Assembly: GCF_001937065.1 (NCBI RefSeq)
Contig: NZ_MOWR01000012.1
Location: forward strand, 1-44,343
DNA: 44,343 nt
Reading direction: 5' to 3'
Source of the DNA: Streptococcus sp. 'caviae'
GTDB taxonomy: Bacteria; Bacillota; Bacilli; Lactobacillales; Streptococcaceae
Below the pieces are notes generated by a model. The model had not been told where the DNA came from and did no database searches. It was given only the letters and a program-made list of their open reading frames with translations. The translations under genes were made by a program, and so were the position numbers. This document shows positions 14,881-22,566 of this stretch, piece after piece (within the stretch, counting starts at the first letter, position 1; every line of letters starts with the position of its first letter).

Positions 14881-16747
14881 ATATCCATAAAGCTATTTCC
14901 TTACGAATCAACTCACTGTAATACCCAATATCCACTTTCTCCAAGGCAAACGCCTCCATAGGTTCCAAGTTTTTTTGACTGCCAGCAACTTCTTTCCAAT
15001 CCTTGTGAATCGGAAGACTATATCTGATCAGAAAATCCTGCATGTGATTGTCAACCTCTTTTCCTTTACTTGAATAGAATTGCTTGTAATGCCAGGCCTG
15101 ATGAGATTGGGAGGCAAAATAAGCCTGTGCTGATTGTATCTCGTGGCAGTTATTTCCTTTATAAAGATATTGATAGCGATTTTTTAGTGGGAATAGCGGT
15201 ACCATGAGGTATTCTTTTATCGTGCTAAAATTAGCTGTTTCTAAAAATGATTGGAGAGAAGTTTCGACCAAATCCTCTCGAACATCCCCTTGTTCTTTAA
15301 CCATCTTCTGTAAAATAGAATCAACGATTGGTGGTGTATCCATATTTGTTGTCACATCCGCACCCTCATGATGATTAAAAGAAGCCCCTCGGAAAACATA
15401 GTCGCCCTCACGCGGATCAAAATAAGTATAATTATTCGTATCCTTAATAATGAGATTTTCAATGATGCGATAATCATAAAAGGTATCAAGCACTTGCAGA
15501 TACTGTTCAAATCGATCTTTTTGAAAATGAGTTACCTCTAGGAAAATCACTTCATTGTTCAGACTGATGGGCCTCATACCTTCTTCACTTAAAGTCGTCA
15601 GAAGACCAACTAATACTAAATTATGCGTAAAACGCATACTGTAAGCATAGTTCGGTGTATGCAAATCATGAGTAAAAGGAGTGTCCATGCTGCCTTGGAT
15701 AGGGTACAGTAAGCGATTTAAGGCAGGGCGTTTATCTGGACAGCTCTGCCATTTCTCCAAAACCTGACCTAAAGCTTCCCGAAAATAGCTGTCAGCAACC
15801 ACTTCTTTCATTATTCTGGCTTGAATATGGGTTAGATCAAGTCGAATAGCCTTTTCAAAACGTAAGGGTTTGACTTGACTCGTCCAGGACTTCTTAGGAT
15901 TATACCCTTTAATTTGAAATCCCATTGGCGCCGATGCGCCTGAAGAAATGATAAAATCTCCCAGCGGTGTTAGTGCACCGTCTTTTCCAAATGCCTTTCT
16001 GATAGCCGTTTTGGGCTGTCGTTTCTGATAAGTATGATACAATTTCTCCAGATTTCCCTTCAGAAAATAAGTAAAGGGAAGGTACTTAGGCGGGATAAAG
16101 ACAGAATTGACATCGCGGAGCTTTCCTCGAGTGTAAAAGGACTCTGTCAATTGCGCATCCGTAGTCGTTGCATTAACTGGAATGTGAAAATGTCCTGCAA
16201 ATGTTTCCAGAAGATAGGTTTTTTGCTGAAAAACTTTTTGAAAAGCCGGTGTCAGAAATAACATTTCTAGATGTTTCAAATATTCCTGCGGTGTTTCGGC
16301 AGGTGTCAATTGAGCTTGAATTTCAAGCCTGTCAAAACGATTATGGTAAATACGGCCATCAAAGGTTTCAATATCCAACAAGAGCGGCTGCGCCAAGAGT
16401 TCAAGGTAGTTTTCATAATATTGTTTAGAATACTCCCCTAAAACCTGCCCTAGTCGCTTACTAGGCGCACCGTCCAAAGATTGCAGCTCAGACAATTTTG
16501 CTACAACCTCATCATCCGACAAGTCCTTGCCAGCTAAAGTTCGTACGGCGATTATCAAGGGCTTTTCCACATGACTGCCTCGATAAGAAATTTTATAAAG
16601 AGATTGATTCGCTGTTAGCCAAGAGAGTTTATCTAAGAATTGTGTTCGATCTTCTCGAAACGAAAACTTAGCATATGTATCTTGATGCCAAAAATGAAGA
16701 AATAAATCTTTATCAGTTGTCAATGTATAGTAGATAAATTGATCCAT
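14879..16747 (-). CDS. Degenerate phage-type DNA polymerase homologue
   Basis: This 622-residue protein seems to keep the full layout of a phage/plasmid DNA polymerase but with altered catalytic motifs. The exonuclease-like part is about 1-205 (YKISYRGSHVEKPLIIAVRT where active enzymes have a YNxxxYDD pattern). The polymerase-like part follows: DLTHIQARIM at 304-313 in the place of DxxSLYPSIM, RPALNRLLYPIQG at 340-352 in the place of KxxLNxxYG, SLNNEV at 395-400 in the place of SNTDGI, and KDTNNY at 435-440, a segment seen after motif C in such enzymes. The first acidic residue (Asp304) is kept; the motif C aspartate appears to be Asn. The reading frame is intact. The ATG at 16747 follows GGAGA; an upstream ATG at 16762 does not. 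Role unknown; the homology is my own pattern match. Confidence 0.65.
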   Translation of the reverse strand: MDQFIYYTLTTDKDLFLHFWHQDTYAKFSFREDRTQFLDKLSWLTANQSLYKISYRGSHVEKPLIIAVRTLAGKDLSDDEVVAKLSELQSLDGAPSKRLGQVLGEYSKQYYENYLELLAQPLLLDIETFDGRIYHNRFDRLEIQAQLTPAETPQEYLKHLEMLFLTPAFQKVFQQKTYLLETFAGHFHIPVNATTTDAQLTESFYTRGKLRDVNSVFIPPKYLPFTYFLKGNLEKLYHTYQKRQPKTAIRKAFGKDGALTPLGDFIISSGASAPMGFQIKGYNPKKSWTSQVKPLRFEKAIRLDLTHIQARIMKEVVADSYFREALGQVLEKWQSCPDKRPALNRLLYPIQGSMDTPFTHDLHTPNYAYSMRFTHNLVLVGLLTTLSEEGMRPISLNNEVIFLEVTHFQKDRFEQYLQVLDTFYDYRIIENLIIKDTNNYTYFDPREGDYVFRGASFNHHEGADVTTNMDTPPIVDSILQKMVKEQGDVREDLVETSLQSFLETANFSTIKEYLMVPLFPLKNRYQYLYKGNNCHEIQSAQAYFASQSHQAWHYKQFYSSKGKEVDNHMQDFLIRYSLPIHKDWKEVAGSQKNLEPMEAFALEKVDIGYYSELIRKEIALWI

Positions 16748-16976
16748 TTTTTCTCCTATCATAATAATATAGGGGATTTCCCCATAATAGTAAATTCCCT
16801 TCGTTGAGAGTATCGCCGAAACTATTCGCTGTTATTCTAAACAACTAAACTTGCTCCCAATGAAAATCAGACAGTGATTATTATAGAAAATAAGCATTTT
16901 CAGTCTTCAAATAAACGTTTCTAGGCTTTTTTGCTGCTAAAAACATGTCCTATCTACTTGCTGTCTGGTTAGATTT

Positions 16977-17345
16977 TTAGTCTGCTATTTTTTGTATCTC
17001 TTCTTTATAATACGCAATCTTTTCAATCAGCTTCTCCCTGTTTTCCAGTAATTCTGAAATATTGCCGTCCAATAATTTTAAGTGGGATTCCAACAATACG
17101 AGTCTTTCATAATAGGTGGTGTCACCTTGTAAACGAAGGTCTGAATAGGTTTTGATGTCTTTGATGGGCATGCCTACTTTTTTTAACCGCTGAATAAACT
17201 GAATCCATCTATAATCGTTTTCGTCGTAATAACGTCTATTTCCATCATTTCTCTTTGGAAACAACAGACCTTCCTTTTCATAATATCTTAACGTATGGAT
17301 GCTAAGATTTGTTAATGCTGACATTTCTCCAATTGAATAGTTCAT
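16977..17345 (-). CDS. MerR-family transcriptional regulator
   Basis: This 122-residue protein has the MerR start SIGEMSALTNLSIHTLRYYE, then RNDGNRRYYDENDYRWIQFI, a dimer helix near 80-120, and no cysteines for metal binding. It resembles the AdhR/YfmP-like group that senses carbonyl or redox stress, or unknown ligands. It is divergent from the short-chain dehydrogenase at 17422; the shared promoter has the classic MerR layout (17361-17391). Confidence 0.92.
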   Translation of the reverse strand: MNYSIGEMSALTNLSIHTLRYYEKEGLLFPKRNDGNRRYYDENDYRWIQFIQRLKKVGMPIKDIKTYSDLRLQGDTTYYERLVLLESHLKLLDGNISELLENREKLIEKIAYYKEEIQKIAD

Positions 17346-17360
17346 TTTTTCTTTTTCTCC

Positions 17361-17391
17361 TTGACCTAGAGTTAACTCTAGAAATTATAAT
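17361..17391 (+). promoter_or_regulatory. MerR-type promoter: 19-bp spacer containing a palindrome
   Basis: TTGACC (17361-17366) and TATAAT (17386-17391) are separated by 19 bp rather than 17. The 16-bp perfect palindrome CTAGAGTTAACTCTAG (17366-17381) lies in that spacer. This is the textbook arrangement at which a MerR protein untwists the DNA to activate. It points toward the dehydrogenase gene. Confidence 0.85.
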
Positions 17392-17421
17392 GAAGCTATC
17401 TTAAAAAGGAGGAACTTAATA

Positions 17422-18180
17422 ATGACAGCCAAACTTAATCAATACGTTTGCATCACCGGCGCTAGTTCCGGCATCGGACGAGCGTCCGCCAAAGCTTTTG
17501 CGCATCTCAGATTCCATCTCATTCTGGTAGCCAGACGAAAAGACTTATTAGAGGAGCTGAAGCAAGAAATTCTGCATACCTATCCCGACCTGGATATTGT
17601 TGTCAAAAGCGTTGACCTAGGTATCTCAGATAACGTCTATCAATTATACGAAGACTTAAAGAATTATCATATCTCTGTTTGGATAAATAATGCTGGATTT
17701 GGCGATTATAATAGTCTCGCAAATGTTAACCTTGACAAAATTTCTGCTATGATTCATCTAAATATTGAAGCCTTAACAGTCTTATCAACTTTATATGTCA
17801 GGGATTATCAGAATATTGAGGGCAGCCAGCTAATCAACATATCTTCTCGCGGAGGATATATGCTTGTAAAAGATGCTGTAACTTATTGTGCTGCAAAATT
17901 TTATGTCAGTGCCTTCACCGAAGGACTGGCCCTAGAGATGAAAAGCCAGCACCGTAAACTGCGGGCAAAGGTGCTTGCTCCGGCTGCAACCAAGACCAAA
18001 TTTGGGCAAGTTGCAACAAACTCCAGCACCTATGATTACGATCAACATTTCAAGCAATACCACACTGCTAAAGAGATAGCTGATTTTCTAATCCAACTGT
18101 ATCAAAGCGACAGCGTGGTGGGATTAGTGGATATCAAAGATTTTAGCTTCCACCTGAGCCAGCCGCTGTTTAAGCATTAA
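17422..18180 (+). CDS. Short-chain dehydrogenase/reductase (SDR)
   Basis: The 252-residue classical SDR has the cofactor motif ITGASSGIGRASAKAFA (residues 10-26), the structural NNAGFG at about 89-94, the catalytic Ser in LINISSRGGY and the YCAAK pair near 154-158. It reduces or oxidises carbonyl compounds with NAD(P)H; the basic residues after the second strand (VARRKD) favour NADPH. Substrate unknown. Its promoter is controlled by the divergent MerR protein. A good AAAGGAGG ribosome site lies at 17405-17412. Confidence 0.92.
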   Translation: MTAKLNQYVCITGASSGIGRASAKAFAHLRFHLILVARRKDLLEELKQEILHTYPDLDIVVKSVDLGISDNVYQLYEDLKNYHISVWINNAGFGDYNSLANVNLDKISAMIHLNIEALTVLSTLYVRDYQNIEGSQLINISSRGGYMLVKDAVTYCAAKFYVSAFTEGLALEMKSQHRKLRAKVLAPAATKTKFGQVATNSSTYDYDQHFKQYHTAKEIADFLIQLYQSDSVVGLVDIKDFSFHLSQPLFKH

Positions 18181-18316
18181 GATAACTACCATTTAAATGC
18201 TGATACATAAAAGTTTAACGTTGAAGCAGTAAAATATCCTAACAATATTAGCGCGACCATGACAGATAGGGTAATTTTACCATGATTTACCGATTTTTAT
18301 CCTACTCTCTAATGTT

Positions 18317-18968
18317 TTAATAATCAAAATCATCCTGATCAGCTAAGAGCCTGGTCAAAGCTTGGTGGTCTCGAATGATGATTTGTTGACCTGATTTGCT
18401 CAGAATATTTTGAATCGCCAGAGTCTTAGTTAGCTTGGCGACTGTGACCGGATGAATAGCGAGGTAATCAGCGATTTCCTGATATTTGAAGAACTTGGGC
18501 AGTTCATAGCGACCGTTGATAAGCTTGCTGTGCTCCAGCAAAAAGCGACAATAACGTAAAGCAACAGGCTCGTCCATCAGGCTTTTAAAGTGCTGGATGA
18601 GGTTAATATTATTTTCCGTCAAAGTCTGGGTTACAATTTTCAAAAAGTCATTATCAGTAAGGAGATTCTTAAAGACTTGATGGCTCACCCGGTAAACCTC
18701 ACAGACCGTACGCGCCTGAATACTGAAAGAAGACCAGAAAACATCGGTTTTGACCAGCTGATGGTGCAGCAACGGCGCAAAATTAATCACCTTTGGTCCT
18801 GAATGATAAGCATAGACTTTTTCCCGGCCGCTAAAAGAACTCGACAGCAAAGCACAAGTCCCAGAGGCAAGAAGGTAAATAGCTTTAGTGCTGCCGCCTT
18901 CGTCAGATGTCTCCCTTTTTGAAAGTCATCCGTGTTCCCAGTGCAAAATAATTGCTTAAAGTTTTCAT
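18317..18968 (-). pseudogene. Crp/Fnr-type regulator with a frameshift
   Basis: A cyclic-nucleotide-type sensor domain and C-terminal helix-turn-helix (YQEIADYLAIHPVTVAKLTK) are clear in the frame from 18850. The true start appears to be the ATG at 18968, giving MKTLSNYFALGTRMTFKKGD and then a TGA at 18903-18905. Reading one frame over gives GGSTKAIYLLASGTCALLSS, the expected next beta strands. So one small indel near 18903-18912 separates start and body. Only a form lacking the first 40 residues could be made from 18850. It is divergent from the esterase gene, with two intact palindromes between them. A sequencing error is possible. Confidence 0.75.
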
Positions 18969-18984
18969 AAATCCTCTAAAATCT

Positions 18985-19026
18985 TAGTTTAAACTATATT
19001 TTTTTAGTATAGTTTACCGTAAACTA
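18985..19026. promoter_or_regulatory. Two palindromic operators between regulator and esterase
   Basis: TAGTTTAAACTA (18985-18996) and TAGTTTACCGTAAACTA (19010-19026) share the half-site TAGTTTA and have centres about 28 bp apart. They sit in the divergent promoter region; a TATAGT -10 candidate overlaps the second one (19008-19013). The Crp/Fnr-like protein encoded next to them is the natural candidate binder. Confidence 0.6.
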
Positions 19027-19057
19027 AGCCTATCCACAAGGAAATGAGGTTATTATT

Positions 19058-20065
19058 ATGAAAAAACTTTTAATCCCCCTGATCACCTTCATTCTAGTTA
19101 TCCTTTTAGCCGTTGGATTTTTTACCTTTAGGTCAACCAACAGCTCTAACCAGTCAAGTTCCACTACAAAAACTACCACCTCATCAACAGCTAAATCTAG
19201 TATCGGTCAAGTCAACAATGCTTTGGCTGAAGACGAAGATGCTCTCATTAGTGATACAACGTCTAAATTCAAGCAAGTTGACTACACTGATGAAGAGACC
19301 GGTAAAACCATCACTTACAATGTTTACCTGCCAGAAGATTACGATGAAAACAAAGAGTATCCGACCGTTGTCTTCATCGGCGACAGCAGCACAACCGGTG
19401 ATGATGCGACCAAGTCTCTGACGCAAGGTCTGGGAGCTAACGTCTGGGCCAGTGATGATTGGCAGTCTGTCAATGAAGCTATCGTTCTCGTGCCAAGCTA
19501 CCCTGAGACCATCTTGGATGATCACGGCAGTTATACAACGACTGAATATGTCGAGTTGACCAAGCGCTTTATCGACTATGCGAGCGAAAAGTACGCTGTT
19601 GATACTGACCGTATCTACGGTACTGGTCAGTCTATGGGAGCCATGACTACCTTGCTCCTTGCTAGCCAATACACTGACCTCTATGCAGGCATCATGATTG
19701 TTGATGGGCAGTGGGACATCAGTAAGCTCTCTGGGCTCGAAGGTCAAAACATTGTCTATTTCGCCGCAGAAGATGATGAAAATGCCTGGACTGGTATGCA
19801 GGAAGTCATGGACATGTATGACAAAGATGATGAATCGTATACCTATGCTCAATGGGACGGCTCTTGGACACCTGATCAGCTGAGCCAAGCAGGTAAAAAA
19901 CTGACCGCCAATGGCAATAAGGCCTACTTCATCTCCTGGAAGTCCGGCAGTATCGAGGCTGACAATTCGGGCATGGGCGGCAGCTCAGCCTACCATATGG
20001 CCAGCTTTGACTACGCCTACCGCTCCATCGCCATGATGGAATGGCTCTTCCAGCAAGAGAAATAA
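19058..20065 (+). CDS. Membrane-anchored alpha/beta hydrolase (esterase)
   Basis: The protein has 335 residues. A signal-anchor helix (about 4-25) without a lipobox cysteine is followed by a Ser/Thr-rich linker (28-48), so it is probably held outside the cell. The hydrolase domain, related to PHB-depolymerase/feruloyl-esterase-like enzymes, has KTITYNVYLPEDYDENKEYP and the nucleophile elbow YGTGQSMGAMTTLL. Candidate acid and His residues lie in the last third (SAYHMASFDYAYR). Substrate unknown. It is divergent from the frameshifted Crp/Fnr gene. Its stop is only 15 bp from the decayed regulator fragment at 20080. Confidence 0.82.
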   Translation: MKKLLIPLITFILVILLAVGFFTFRSTNSSNQSSSTTKTTTSSTAKSSIGQVNNALAEDEDALISDTTSKFKQVDYTDEETGKTITYNVYLPEDYDENKEYPTVVFIGDSSTTGDDATKSLTQGLGANVWASDDWQSVNEAIVLVPSYPETILDDHGSYTTTEYVELTKRFIDYASEKYAVDTDRIYGTGQSMGAMTTLLLASQYTDLYAGIMIVDGQWDISKLSGLEGQNIVYFAAEDDENAWTGMQEVMDMYDKDDESYTYAQWDGSWTPDQLSQAGKKLTANGNKAYFISWKSGSIEADNSGMGGSSAYHMASFDYAYRSIAMMEWLFQQEK

Positions 20066-20079
20066 TTTCTTCCAAAAGT

Positions 20080-20178
20080 TGGATATCTTTGTCAAACGGC
20101 TTAATAATGGCTAATCGGTCTTTTTGCCAATGACTGCAATCAATTTGCAGATGATTAAACCATTTTTTCTTAAAAGGA
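20080..20178 (-). pseudogene. Fragment of a long ArsR-type regulator gene
   Basis: The minus-strand frame reads WFNHLQIDCSHWQKDRLAII followed by KPFDKDIQL. It matches MFNHLQVDRIHWKEDELVII and KPFDQEIQL in the intact gene at 4444-5541. Only about 30 codons remain; both ends are missing. It is a relic. Confidence 0.8.
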
Positions 20179-20184
20179 TAAAGT

Positions 20185-20226
20185 AAAAAGGGATTTCACC
20201 TAAACTTATGCTGAAATCCCTCTTTT
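20185..20226. terminator. Hairpin related to the one at 6991-7029
   Basis: The arms GGGATTTCA and TGAAATCCC are flanked by A and T runs. The core GATTTCA..TGAAATC and its position just before the mazF relic match the intact locus. It may still terminate the esterase transcript. Confidence 0.75.
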
Positions 20227-20227
20227 A

Positions 20228-20440
20228 ATTACCGATTTTCTTCAAATAATACTTTGGCACGCGCTCAAAGACTATCTGATAAGCCTTCTTGTCCCACATA
20301 GCGATAGTTTCTGGCCTTAAAATCAAGCGTAGCCAATACTTTTCCATAGATTCTGTTCCTTCTATGAAAACGTAAAATGAGTAATCACGCTTGGTGCTGC
20401 TGATTAATGCAAAAGCACTTCGTCTTTTGTCAAGTATCAA
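20228..20440 (-). pseudogene. Decayed mazF copy
   Basis: The frame retains pieces of the toxin such as STKRDYSFYVFIEGTE, matching NTKRDYPFYVLLKDTE of the intact MazF. The N-terminal catalytic part is gone and the middle is frameshifted, so no active toxin can be made. No mazE is left beside it. Confidence 0.8.
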
Positions 20441-20592
20441 AAAATATGGAGATGAAAGATAATGAGTAAATCCTAGAATAACATTTTAACTCAGTAATCT
20501 TCTTTAAAATGAAAAATTATTTATTTTCAGGCTGTTAGGATCAACAAAAGGAGTTTTGTTTTTTTATTTTACTGGACTTTTCAGATAAATCT

Positions 20593-20636
20593 TTGACAAA
20601 AGTGTTATTAAACTGTATTCTTAAGGTAAGAATACA
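20593..20636 (+). promoter_or_regulatory. arsR promoter with palindromic operator
   Basis: TTGACA (20593-20598) and TATTCT (20616-20621) have a 17-bp spacer. An inverted repeat with perfect 10-bp arms (TGTATTCTTA at 20614-20623, its complement at 20627-20636) covers the -10 region, as expected for repression by the ArsR protein encoded next. Confidence 0.8.
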
Positions 20637-20656
20637 TTAAAATTTTTTGATATGAG

Positions 20657-20986
20657 GTGATTGCAATCAGTCAGTATAAACGTGATGCTCAAATTTTTAA
20701 GGCACTTGCGGATGAGAAACGCCTGCAGGTATTGGATTATTTACAGCGCGGGGAAACCTGTGCCTGTGTCTTGATTGAAGCTTTAGATATTCCCCAGTCG
20801 GCACTTTCTTACCATATGAAAATTTTGTGTCAGTCCGGGCTTGTCAGCAGCAGGCAGGAGGGAAAATGGAAACATTACAGCATCAATAGTCAAGGTTCCA
20901 GCTATGCCATAGAGCGTCTCGAGCAATTAACCCTTGCTGACAGCAGCCATTCTAGAATGTGCCATTGTCAGCGAAAGTCATCTTAA
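20657..20986 (+). CDS. arsR: ArsR-family repressor with arsenic-type CxC site
   Basis: The 109-residue winged-helix repressor has KALADEKRLQVLDYL and the recognition helix SALSYHMKILCQSGLVSSRQ. The Cys35-Ala-Cys37 pair in GETCACVLIEAL sits where classical ArsR holds its arsenite ligands; another C-x-C (MCHCQ) is near the end. The GTG start at 20657 is the only usual start before the domain, though its ribosome site is poor; the start is uncertain by a few codons. The operon continues with permease, thioredoxin-like and arsC remnant genes, supporting an arsenic role. Confidence 0.88.
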   Translation: MIAISQYKRDAQIFKALADEKRLQVLDYLQRGETCACVLIEALDIPQSALSYHMKILCQSGLVSSRQEGKWKHYSINSQGSSYAIERLEQLTLADSSHSRMCHCQRKSS

Positions 20987-21005
20987 GTATGACTTTTATT
21001 TGAAC

Positions 21006-21035
21006 ATAATATATCAAATTTTTTTGATATATTAT
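21006..21035. promoter_or_regulatory. Perfect inverted repeat between arsR and permease gene
   Basis: The 13-bp arms (ATAATATATCAAA and its complement) flank TTTT. The ATCAA/TTGAT core resembles ArsR-type operators, and a related half-site TTTTTTGATAT occurs at 20643-20653. It may be a second operator or affect the mRNA between the genes. It is not followed by a run of Ts. Confidence 0.5.
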
Positions 21036-21062
21036 CTGTAAAATAGGAATGGAGGCAGAATA

Positions 21063-22058
21063 ATGGGGGCATTTATCCAAGATCAGCTACTCGGTATGAA
21101 ATGGCTCAACAGCCTTATCGGCAGAATCCTGTCATCGCTCGGCCTTGACTTAGAGTCAAGACTGGGCGGCAGCTTACAATTTTTTATTTACGATGTCATC
21201 AAGATTACCATTCTTTTATGTGTCTTGATTTTTATCATTTCTTATATTCAAAGTTACTTTCCGCCAGAACGCAGCCGAAAGATTTTAAGCCGTTTTGACG
21301 GTTTGGCAGCAAATAGTATCTCTGCTCTGCTGGGAACCGTAACACCTTTTTGCTCTTGTTCATCCATTCCTCTTTTTATGGGATTTTCGAGTGCCGGTCT
21401 GCCGGTCGGTGTGACCTTTTCCTTTTTAATTTCATCACCGATGGTTGATTTGGGAAGCTTAATTCTGCTGATGAGTATCTTTGGCGGTAAAATTGCTGTT
21501 ATTTACGTTGTTTTTGGCCTGATAGTTGCTGTTGTCGGCGGCTCCATTATTGAAAAACTGGGCATGGAAAAATATGTTGAAGATTTCGTCAAAAATGCTC
21601 AGGCTGTCAATTTGGAAGCAGCAAGCTTATCCCAGCATGACAGACTGTCTTTTGCCAAAGAACAGGTGGCTGAAACCTTTAAGAAAGTCTTTCCCTATAT
21701 TCTGGCAGGCGTTGGCATCGGAGCTCTTATTCACAACTGGATACCAGAAGGTTGGGTAACTCAGGTACTTGGCAGCCATAATCCTTTCAGTGTGATCCTC
21801 GCAACACTGATTGGTATTCCTATGTATGCGGATATTTTCGGCTCCATTCCGATTGCTGAAGCCCTGCTGAGTAAAGGCGCTCAGCTGGGAACAGTATTGT
21901 CTTTTATGATGGCTGTCACCACTCTCAGTCTGCCATCACTCATTATGCTAAAAAAAGCTGTCAAACCTCAGCTCTTAGCTGTTTTTGTTCTTATTTGCAC
22001 TGTTGGTATTATTTTAGTAGGATATGTCTTTAATGTCCTGCAGTCATTCATCTTTTAG
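21063..22058 (+). CDS. arsP: ArsP/YraQ-family permease
   Basis: This 331-residue membrane protein has about eight helices and the family's TPFCSCSSIPLFMGF motif near residue 96, plus the matching second-repeat segment GIPMYADIFGSIPIAEALL. Known ArsP proteins export trivalent organoarsenicals; other YraQ members have unknown cargo. The position between arsR and a CxxC protein, with an arsC relic behind, supports arsenic export. A GGAGGC ribosome site precedes the ATG. Confidence 0.85.
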   Translation: MGAFIQDQLLGMKWLNSLIGRILSSLGLDLESRLGGSLQFFIYDVIKITILLCVLIFIISYIQSYFPPERSRKILSRFDGLAANSISALLGTVTPFCSCSSIPLFMGFSSAGLPVGVTFSFLISSPMVDLGSLILLMSIFGGKIAVIYVVFGLIVAVVGGSIIEKLGMEKYVEDFVKNAQAVNLEAASLSQHDRLSFAKEQVAETFKKVFPYILAGVGIGALIHNWIPEGWVTQVLGSHNPFSVILATLIGIPMYADIFGSIPIAEALLSKGAQLGTVLSFMMAVTTLSLPSLIMLKKAVKPQLLAVFVLICTVGIILVGYVFNVLQSFIF

Positions 22059-22069
22059 GAGGTCTAAAA

Positions 22070-22375
22070 ATGTCACTATTTGCCAAAAAAGAAAACAAGC
22101 ACCCCAATAAGACTGCTGCCGGAAATGGTGCTGCCGTTTTTAAAGTGCTGGGATCCGGCTGCAAGAAATGCCAAGCCTTAGAAGCCAATGTCAGGCAGGC
22201 CTGTGAGGAAACGGCATCGAAGGCCGTTGTTGAACATGTCACTGATTTCAGCCAAATCGCTGCCTACGGCGTGATGTCTACACCAGCTCTTGTTTTAAAC
22301 GATGAAGTCATCTCTTCCGGCAAAGTCTTATCAGCAGAAGATGTGAAAATCATTATTCAGGAGAAACTGTCATGA
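22070..22375 (+). CDS. Small thioredoxin-like protein (redox-active disulfide family)
   Basis: The 101-residue protein carries Cys31 and Cys34 in GSGCKKCQALE and the cis-proline segment VMSTPALVLNDEVI. It is the usual partner gene of ArsP-type permeases and may supply electrons or pass the thiol-bound metalloid. The start is 11 bp after the permease stop, with GGAGG as ribosome site. The 20-residue N-terminal extension is longer than usual in the family. Confidence 0.87.
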   Translation: MSLFAKKENKHPNKTAAGNGAAVFKVLGSGCKKCQALEANVRQACEETASKAVVEHVTDFSQIAAYGVMSTPALVLNDEVISSGKVLSAEDVKIIIQEKLS

Positions 22376-22470
22376 CCGCAAAGCCTAAGGCTGCCTTTAT
22401 CTGCCCTGTAGAAGTCAGATGGCTAGGCGCCATTAAGCTGATGTTTCCCAAGCCTATTCGGCTGAGATAG
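22372..22470 (+). pseudogene. arsC: Wrecked arsenate reductase (arsC) remnant
   Basis: The ATG at 22372 overlaps the end of the preceding gene. The product starts MTAKPKAAFIC, the start of thioredoxin-coupled ArsC, which continues VHNSCRSQMAEALG. Here the frame then breaks; in another frame the sequence gives CRSQMA (from about 22409) and shortly after ADVSQAYSAE, like the DVFESYSAG segment. Small deletions removed the catalytic loop and almost all of the rest. The 32-codon ORF is a relic. Confidence 0.72.
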
Positions 22471-22480
22471 AGACAAAATT

Positions 22481-22517
22481 AAAACAGCTACGGTAAAATA
22501 ATCTGTAGCTGTTTTTT
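22481..22517 (+). terminator. Terminator of the ars-type operon
   Basis: The arms AAAACAGCTAC and GTAGCTGTTTT are followed by Ts, 11 bp after the arsC remnant. Confidence 0.9.
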
Positions 22518-22566
22518 ATGTTGAAAAAGCAAAGTTTCGACTACTTGTACCGCTATATTTAAGTCC

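Noticed and set aside
19184..19888. 234-codon minus-strand ORF opposite the esterase gene
   Set aside because: It is a shadow of a well-supported gene; no ribosome site and no family pattern.
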